Below, in pieces: positions 7,085 to 12,023 of a DNA stretch of 12,023 nucleotides. The stretch's first letter is position 1. Each line of letters begins with the position of its first letter. Origin of the DNA: UASB124 sp964446935 (GTDB lineage Bacteria > Babelota > Babeliae > Babelales > RVW-14); the NCBI GenBank assembly GCA_964446935.1, contig CAYUQI010000032.1, forward strand, positions 1 to 12,023, written 5' to 3'. A program made the translations under genes and the position numbers. Under the pieces are notes generated by a model. It made no database searches. It was not told where the DNA came from and saw only the letters and a program-made list of their open reading frames with translations.

Positions 7085-7618
7085 ATGAAGGTAACTGCTC
7101 TTATTGGCGTGGTACTTCTACCGTGTACGGTGGTGGTTGCAGCTATTGAGCAAGTGAAACCACAACCTCCAGCTCCATATCAACCTGCTCGTGCAGCATC
7201 GATTAAAAATATTGTCTTTGATCTCAATGATGTGCTCGTACGGATGGGGCGTCATGGGGTACGAGAACCAGTGGCCGGTATGGCCGATATTATCATGCGA
7301 TTGCATCAACAAGGCTTTAAACTGTACATTTTATCTGATTCTTCAACAAAGTTTTGGGAACGCATGCGTGCTCGTTTTGATTTTTTGAAGTATTTTGACG
7401 GTGCTGTGCTCTCTTCAGCAGTTGGTTTTGCCAAGCCGAGTGTCCAGATGTATACTACGCTGCTTACTACGTATTCGCTCAAACCGGAAGAATGCTTTTT
7501 TATTGATGATGATCAGTCAAATGTTAATGGAGCATACAGGGTTGGAATAGATGGAATTCGATTTGTCTCTGCGCGGCAGCTTGAAACAGTGTTGCAACAG
7601 TTGCATATTTTGAAATAG
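7085..7618 (+). CDS. Exported capless HAD-like protein, paralogue of the upstream gene
   Basis: The product has 177 residues. The start at 7085 follows GAGG (7075-7078, overlapping the stop of the previous gene) by six bases; the longer reading from 7040 would overlap that gene and disrupt the signal peptide. Residues 1-20 (MKVTALIGVVLLPCTVVVAA) are a signal peptide, followed by a Pro-rich linker. HAD motifs are FDLNDVLV (D46), LSD (S84), KPS (K117) and IDDDQSN (D141/D142). Only about 30 residues separate motifs I and II, so the cap domain of the upstream paralogue is absent. The second Asp of motif I is Asn (N48). The segment from motif II to the end is clearly similar to that of the upstream gene, pointing to tandem duplication followed by cap loss and gain of export. 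A periplasmic phosphatase or a non-catalytic relative are both possible. Confidence 0.85.
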   Translation: MKVTALIGVVLLPCTVVVAAIEQVKPQPPAPYQPARAASIKNIVFDLNDVLVRMGRHGVREPVAGMADIIMRLHQQGFKLYILSDSSTKFWERMRARFDFLKYFDGAVLSSAVGFAKPSVQMYTTLLTTYSLKPEECFFIDDDQSNVNGAYRVGIDGIRFVSARQLETVLQQLHILK

Positions 7619-7650
7619 AACTGGGACATAATTTACGAAAGGATATTGCT

Positions 7651-8310
7651 ATGAATATTCGGATGATTGGTTTTTTCTTAACGATGATGTTTGTTGTGCC
7701 TTCTGGCATGTATGCTCAAGATTTTATTGGTGTTGAAAGCAATGAACAGATAATACTGAAAAAGCTTCAAAGTATTATTGAAGTCAAAGCGCGCGATGCT
7801 CGTGATACGAGCGTACAAATACAAATATCAACCAATAACAAAAAGAATGCTCTGTCATGGTCGATAGCAAGCGTTGCTGGATTAATTACGGTATTTATTC
7901 TTATGAAAAAATGGAATGTTGTTCAGCGGCCAGAAAGTTTTGTTGGTTTTTTAGGTCAGACATTTAAAATTATGGCTGGAGGCGCATTGGGCGGTGGCTT
8001 TATAGGTGTTGCGTATTACCCTATTATTAATTTTATCGTTACAATGATTGAAGCAAGTGTTGATGATGAAACACAGACCAGTGAACTGATTAAAAAGGAC
8101 GCATTACTTGAGTTCGTTCGCAGATGGCCTGAGTTCAAGCAATATGCTCCGTCGTCATTAGCTCAAACCTTTGATGATCTTTATGCAAACTATATGAAGC
8201 AAGGAGCATTACTTGTGTTTACCGACCAAGACGTGGCTCATCTGATTGATACAATTTTAATTGAATGTATTAATGAACATACCAAAAAGATAGGAGATGT
8301 AGGTGCATGA
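7651..8310 (+). CDS. Small membrane protein of unknown function
   Basis: The product has 219 residues. AAAGGA (7638-7643) lies seven bases before the ATG. Residues 1-22 look like a cleavable signal ending at MYA/Q. An amphipathic helical region (about 30-60) follows, then two membrane segments: about 67-85 (LSWSIASVAGLITVFILM) and about 106-133, the second with a glycine-rich GGALGGGFIGV stretch that favours close helix packing. The last 85 residues are soluble and helical, with many acidic residues. The N-terminal and C-terminal soluble parts should lie on the same side, in the periplasm if the signal is cleaved. The stop overlaps the start of zwf by ATGA. No family is recognised, and its link to sugar metabolism is only by position. 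Confidence 0.75.
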   Translation: MNIRMIGFFLTMMFVVPSGMYAQDFIGVESNEQIILKKLQSIIEVKARDARDTSVQIQISTNNKKNALSWSIASVAGLITVFILMKKWNVVQRPESFVGFLGQTFKIMAGGALGGGFIGVAYYPIINFIVTMIEASVDDETQTSELIKKDALLEFVRRWPEFKQYAPSSLAQTFDDLYANYMKQGALLVFTDQDVAHLIDTILIECINEHTKKIGDVGA

Positions 8311-9719
8311 TACCTCAATCAACGTGCCTTGACGAGTGTGTTTTTGTTATCTTTGGGGTTACGGGTGATTTAGCAAAACGCAAGTTAATACCAGCTATTT
8401 ATAAGTTGGTTGCTTCTCAAAAAATATGTCGCTTTGCCTTGGTTGGCGTGTCGTTTGATGATACGACTATGCCCAAGGTGCTTGATCAGGCAAAACCCTA
8501 TATTCCTGATTGTGATCAAGCAATATGGGCAAAAATGCAGGAGTATTTGTATTACTATCGCATGGATTTCCATGATTCACAGGCATATAAACCTTTGCAT
8601 GAATTACTTGAACGCGTTGAAGGTACCCATAAACTTGCTTGTAATCGCCTTTTTTACCTGGCCACTATGCCGCATCACTTTGAAGTGATTACCCAAAACA
8701 TTTCCCAGTATGGTATTGTTGAAGAACATCGTGATGAGCGTGGAACGTGGCCTCGCGTTGTGTATGAAAAACCATTTGGATACGATCGTACATCGGCTAA
8801 ACACATTAATCGAGCAATACAATGTGTTTTTGATGAAAAGCAGGTGTTTCGTATTGATCATTATCTTGGCAAGGAATTGGTTGCCAATATTGCGTTAGCA
8901 CGTTTTACCAACCGTTTCTTTGAGCCTTTGTGGAATAAAGATCATATTGATTCGGTTCAAATTATATTGAGCCAAGATCAAGGCATTAATGGTCGTGGAG
9001 ATTTTTACGATTCATATGGGGCCTTGAAGGATGTTGTTCAAAATCATATTTTACAAATGCTTTCGCTTGTTGCTATGGAACCACCTGAAAAATTTACCGC
9101 TGAGCATATTCGTGATGCGAAAGTACGTGTGCTTTCAAAGGTAAAAGTTGATTCGGTTATTTTGGGGCAATATGAAGGATATCTACAAGAAAAAGGGGTC
9201 ATTCCTGAATCAAAGACCGAGACATTTGCTGCTTTGAAATTGGCGATTAAGAATCGCCGATGGAAAGGGGTTCCTTTCTATGTTAAAACGGGCAAGTATC
9301 TCAATACGAATGAAGCAAGTATTCACATTAAATTTAAGATGGTTAAATGCCTTCTTGATTTGTGCCCTATGGATTCTAACTATTTGACGATTAAGGTTCA
9401 GCCTGCTGAAGGTTTTTATCTTGAATTAAATGCCAAAGCGCCAGGTGTTTTTAATCAAGTTGTTCCGGTTACTATGAATTTTTCACATACGGCCTCATTT
9501 GGTCCAAATACCCCTGCTGCGTATGAAGTGTTACTTGCTGACGTTATACGGGGTGATCATTTTGCCTTTGTTAGAGCCGATGAAATTGATTGGTCTTGGA
9601 AGATCATTGAGCGGGTGAATAAGAAAAAGGGTGATCTTTACAAGTATGCTAAGGGTAGTTCAGGACCCAAAGAAATTAACAATCTTGATCCTAAAAAAGG
9701 AGTATTGTGGAGAGCATAG
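8307..9719 (+). CDS. zwf: Glucose-6-phosphate 1-dehydrogenase
   Basis: The enzyme oxidises glucose 6-phosphate to 6-phosphogluconolactone, the first step of the oxidative pentose phosphate pathway. At 470 residues it is near the usual bacterial length. Visible parts are the coenzyme-binding FGVTGDLAKRKL (16-27), EKPFG (154-158) and the family signature RIDHYLGKE (182-190), which holds the substrate-binding and catalytic residues; the C-terminal beta+alpha domain follows. At the end of the second strand of the coenzyme fold, GVSFDD (47-52) replaces the usual G-x-A/G-R pattern whose Arg contacts the NADP 2'-phosphate, so NAD+ use is possible. The ATG overlaps the preceding stop (ATGA); AGGAG (8292-8296) lies ten bases upstream. 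The 3' end overlaps gnd by 13 bases. Confidence 0.96.
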   Translation: MIPQSTCLDECVFVIFGVTGDLAKRKLIPAIYKLVASQKICRFALVGVSFDDTTMPKVLDQAKPYIPDCDQAIWAKMQEYLYYYRMDFHDSQAYKPLHELLERVEGTHKLACNRLFYLATMPHHFEVITQNISQYGIVEEHRDERGTWPRVVYEKPFGYDRTSAKHINRAIQCVFDEKQVFRIDHYLGKELVANIALARFTNRFFEPLWNKDHIDSVQIILSQDQGINGRGDFYDSYGALKDVVQNHILQMLSLVAMEPPEKFTAEHIRDAKVRVLSKVKVDSVILGQYEGYLQEKGVIPESKTETFAALKLAIKNRRWKGVPFYVKTGKYLNTNEASIHIKFKMVKCLLDLCPMDSNYLTIKVQPAEGFYLELNAKAPGVFNQVVPVTMNFSHTASFGPNTPAAYEVLLADVIRGDHFAFVRADEIDWSWKIIERVNKKKGDLYKYAKGSSGPKEINNLDPKKGVLWRA

Positions 9720-10606
9720 GTGTTATTGGTTTGGGGCGGATGGGACAGGCGATTGCGTATCGTTTGCAACAAGCAGGTTATAACGTTATTGGTTTTGATC
9801 AAAACAATGATATACGCCGCACAGCGCAACAAAGTGGTATATCGTGCGTTGATGATGCTCGTGATATTGCAAAACAAGCTCGCATCGTGTGGCTCATGGT
9901 ACCGGCAGGTGATGCTGTTGATGACGTACTTGCGCGTATCGATGGTGTATTGAAACAAGCGGACATTGTTATTGATGGCGGCAATAGTTTTTTTAAAGAC
10001 ACCCTGCGTCGTTATCAAAAACTAACAACCCAAGGAATTGCCTATCTTGATTGCGGTACCTCTGGCGGCTTGTATGGCAAAGAACGCGGCTTTTCGCTTA
10101 TGGTTGGTGGAGACAAGGTTGTATTTGAAAAAGCCATCCCAATATTCAAAGCAATTGCTGCCGAGAGTGGCTATGCTTATATTGGGCCCTCTGGATCAGG
10201 TCACTTTGTCAAAATGGTTCACAACGGTATTGAATATGGCATGATGCAAGCAATGGCGGAAGGTTTTCACCTTTTGCACGAAGGTCCTTTTAAGGATCTT
10301 GATTTAGAGACGATTGCTGCTGTATGGAACCATGGTGCCATTGTTAGATCGTGGCTGCTTGAATTGGTGCAAGAGATTATGTCTCGTGGCCAAGAGCTTG
10401 AAAATATCTCAGGGGCTGTTGGGGAGAATTTAACCGGACAATGGATGGTTAAAACCGCTAAAGAGCAGGGAATTCCGGTTAATGTGATTGAACAGGCGGT
10501 CAGTGTTCGTTCGTGGTCACGTCAGACAGGTGGTAACTATGGAACCAAGCTTGTTGCTATGTTGAGGCATCAGTTTGGCGGACATGAGATTAAAAAGAAT
10601 AAGTGA
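9707..10606 (+). CDS. gnd: 6-phosphogluconate dehydrogenase, decarboxylating, short form
   Basis: The enzyme converts 6-phosphogluconate to ribulose 5-phosphate and CO2. At 299 residues it belongs to the short (YqeC/GntZ-like) class rather than the 470-residue class. The Rossmann motif is GLGRMG (8-13), with an acidic residue D31 at the end of strand 2 (GFDQN), the usual sign of NAD+ preference; the NADP-type long enzymes have N-R-T/S here. Substrate and catalytic parts are DGGNS (90-94), GTSGG (117-121) and FVKMVHNGIEYG (167-178), with K169 as base and E176 as acid. The start is GTG at 9707, four bases after AAGGAG (9697-9702), inside the end of zwf. The stop overlaps the next start by one base (TGATG). 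Confidence 0.95.
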   Translation: MESIGVIGLGRMGQAIAYRLQQAGYNVIGFDQNNDIRRTAQQSGISCVDDARDIAKQARIVWLMVPAGDAVDDVLARIDGVLKQADIVIDGGNSFFKDTLRRYQKLTTQGIAYLDCGTSGGLYGKERGFSLMVGGDKVVFEKAIPIFKAIAAESGYAYIGPSGSGHFVKMVHNGIEYGMMQAMAEGFHLLHEGPFKDLDLETIAAVWNHGAIVRSWLLELVQEIMSRGQELENISGAVGENLTGQWMVKTAKEQGIPVNVIEQAVSVRSWSRQTGGNYGTKLVAMLRHQFGGHEIKKNK

Positions 10607-11400
10607 TGGTCATAAAAGAGCGATTTTTATGTTTGTTGTGGGTAGTAATGGTTACATGGTGCCACGTTGTTTTCGCTCAAGTAGAATCTAACACATGTCT
10701 TATTTGCAGATCTGATGATTCGGAAGAAAATGTTATTTATCCTTTTCAATGTCAATCGTGCAACGATTATCCAAGTGGTCATCCTATCCATGGATCATGT
10801 TTTTCTCGGTATCTTTCAGTTAATATACCGCTTATCGCACCGCATCTTCCTTCGGGCCCCTTGGTCAACCTTCCGTATGTTGCATCATACTCTCTCAAAT
10901 GCCCTTATTGCAAAGCGTCGATTAAAGATATATCGGTTACTCATATTATCAAACAGCGAGAAATATTAGCTGATCATTGTATTGATGGTATCATACAGCG
11001 CCAACTTTTGTGTTTTGATCGAGGCGGTTCAATTTTCATTGCATCTGGAAAAACGTTAACCTTAAAAAATATGAGTATTGGTAATGTTCGAAATGGATGT
11101 TTTGTATTTGAAGATGATACGAGCTGTCTTTTTTTGACAAATGTGACAATAGAATTATATGAGGACTGTTATCTTAAGGGGCAGGTAAGAGTTGATGAAG
11201 GATATTTGATGGTTATGGGTAGTAAGACCAAGCCTTTGTGGCAGCGCTTTTTATTTACCAAGCGTTTTTTATTCATAAAGAATTTGTTGCTTGGAGAAAC
11301 TGGTAAACTTTATGGTGATCGTAATAATGTTGATGTTGTTTTAAACTATATTCCCCAATCATGGAGAGAATGGTTTAATTATCGGCGGCTTTATGAATAG
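10606..11400 (+). CDS. Exported protein with RING-H2-like zinc-binding pattern and beta-solenoid-like C-terminus
   Basis: The product has 264 residues. Residues 1-24 are a signal peptide (hydrophobic core, VFA/Q cleavage site). A cysteine/histidine pattern fits a RING-H2 finger: C31-x2-C34-x14-C49 ... H59-x2-H62-x2-C65 ... C99-x2-C102, in the contexts CLIC, GHPIHGSC and CPYC. C52 is an extra Cys close to C49 in a longer than usual loop. RING domains of eukaryotes bind ubiquitin-conjugating enzymes, and bacterial versions are known among secreted effectors. From about residue 135 there are short strand-like stretches in a solenoid-like rhythm (TLTLKNMSIGNV, CLFLTNVTIEL) suggesting a right-handed beta-helix. 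The ATG at 10606 is preferred; GTG 10603 directly before it is also possible. The start overlaps the gnd stop. Ligase activity and host targeting are inference; another zinc-binding fold cannot be excluded. Confidence 0.75.
   Translation: MVIKERFLCLLWVVMVTWCHVVFAQVESNTCLICRSDDSEENVIYPFQCQSCNDYPSGHPIHGSCFSRYLSVNIPLIAPHLPSGPLVNLPYVASYSLKCPYCKASIKDISVTHIIKQREILADHCIDGIIQRQLLCFDRGGSIFIASGKTLTLKNMSIGNVRNGCFVFEDDTSCLFLTNVTIELYEDCYLKGQVRVDEGYLMVMGSKTKPLWQRFLFTKRFLFIKNLLLGETGKLYGDRNNVDVVLNYIPQSWREWFNYRRLYE
11245..11280 (+). repeat. Two tandem 18-base units in the RING-like gene
   Basis: Units 11245-11262 and 11263-11280 encode RFLFTK and RFLFIK. They match at most bases and keep the frame. They sit near the C-terminal end of the solenoid-like region, where the rest of the pattern is hydrophobic and basic. 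Confidence 0.65.
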
Positions 11401-12023
11401 AAACATGCAAAAAGTTATTGATATTAGTTGGCCTCTTTCTAATGATATGACGGCCTATAAAGATCGTAATGTTGTTCAAATAACAGCAGTCAAAAAATTC
11501 CAACAAGAACATGCACGAGAATCGCGTATCACGATTGGCAGCCACAGCGGAACGCATGTTGATGCGCCATCTCATTTTCTTGACACAGGAGTAACGATTG
11601 ATCAGATTTCTTTGGACAATCTCATTGGTCCTTGCGTTGTTATTGATATGACTCAGTGTGTTGATGCTATTACCAGATATGATCTTATTGATGCCAATAT
11701 TCCTCGTGATCATGTTGTTTTATTTAAAACAAGGAATAGTGCACATACAGCAACTGACCCGTTTAATGGTCGCTTTGTGTACCTAGCACATGATGCAGCT
11801 CATTTTCTTGTTGAATGTGGGGTGAGGGTTGTTGGTATTGATTATCTTGGCATTGAACGTAATCAACCAGGACATGAAACCCATCAGGTATTATTAAAAA
11901 ATGATATTGTTGTGGTTGAGGGGTTACGTTTGGGACATGTTGAGGCAGGAACGTATACCTTTGTGTGTTTGCCATTACTTCTTCCTGGGCTTGATGCAGC
12001 TCCAGCGCGAGCACTGTTGATCA
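11393..12023 (+). CDS. Cyclase / kynurenine-formamidase family metal hydrolase (partial, C-terminus beyond window)
   Basis: The frame encodes 210 residues and is still open at the right edge; the family is usually a little over 200 residues, so nearly all of it is here. The signature HSGTHVDAPSHF (51-62) gives the metal-binding His and Asp residues (H51, H55, D57, H61), and GHETHQVLL (160-168) gives the later conserved His. The ending YTFVCLPLLLPGLDAAPARALL is the typical family C-terminus. Members hydrolyse amides such as N-formylkynurenine or related cyclic substrates with a divalent metal. The start may be ATG 11393, overlapping the RING-like gene by eight bases, or ATG 11405 (MQKVIDISWPL, closer to the usual family start); neither has a good ribosome site. 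No other tryptophan-degradation gene is in the window, so the true substrate is open. Confidence 0.88.
   Translation, partial: MNRNMQKVIDISWPLSNDMTAYKDRNVVQITAVKKFQQEHARESRITIGSHSGTHVDAPSHFLDTGVTIDQISLDNLIGPCVVIDMTQCVDAITRYDLIDANIPRDHVVLFKTRNSAHTATDPFNGRFVYLAHDAAHFLVECGVRVVGIDYLGIERNQPGHETHQVLLKNDIVVVEGLRLGHVEAGTYTFVCLPLLLPGLDAAPARALLI

Noticed and set aside
7118..7129. Lipoprotein signal (LLPC) in the exported HAD paralogue
   Set aside because: Pro sits just before the Cys where Gly, Ala or Ser is expected, and a normal signal peptidase I site (VVAA) lies further on.
9638..10018. 126-codon minus-strand open frame across the zwf/gnd junction
   Set aside because: It is antisense to two clear enzymes and its sequence has no domain pattern or ribosome site.
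11375..12014. Minus-strand open frames of 112 and 83 codons at the right end
   Set aside because: They are antisense to the cyclase-family gene, whose metal motif and C-terminal motif are intact.

Overview
The window looks like part of a low-GC Gram-negative-type chromosome from a bacterium that lives in close contact with eukaryotic cells. The evidence is a run of exported proteins, one of them ending in the C-terminal Phe typical of outer-membrane barrels; a deoxynucleoside kinase that closely resembles animal dCK/dGK; and an exported protein with a RING-H2-like zinc-binding pattern. The phylum Dependentiae (TM6/Babeliae) would fit this mix, but that is an inference and no marker gene here proves it.

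Left part, minus strand (1-1397). A eukaryote-like deoxynucleoside kinase is followed by atpE (F0 subunit c) and the beginning of atpF (F0 subunit b), which runs off the left edge. The gene directly upstream of atpE is the kinase, not atpB. A separate promoter-like sequence precedes atpE.

Middle part, plus strand (1642-6232). A divergent intergenic region with a promoter-like sequence leads into a tiny leader ORF, a putative outer-membrane barrel protein, an exported helical protein with an internal 26-residue duplication, and a complete RecD2-type helicase. Spacing is short, so these are probably one transcript.

Boundary (6233-6416). A compact palindromic element separates the two plus-strand clusters. 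It has two mutually inverted 28-base arms, each a hairpin, with a third AT-rich hairpin between them.

Right part, plus strand (6417-12023). This is a tight cluster: a cytosolic HAD hydrolase, an exported capless HAD paralogue, a small membrane protein, zwf, gnd, the exported RING-like protein and a kynurenine-formamidase-like metal hydrolase that reaches the right edge. The last five genes overlap or nearly overlap (ATGA overlaps, a 13-base overlap with a GTG start), which suggests translational coupling. zwf and gnd together give the oxidative pentose phosphate steps from glucose 6-phosphate to ribulose 5-phosphate, except for the lactonase. Residues at the coenzyme sites of both hint at NAD+ rather than NADP+. 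The RING-like protein is the most interesting gene: a candidate secreted effector placed inside a metabolic operon.

No tRNA, rRNA, CRISPR array or transposase was seen. No stretch over 300 bases lacks a gene.
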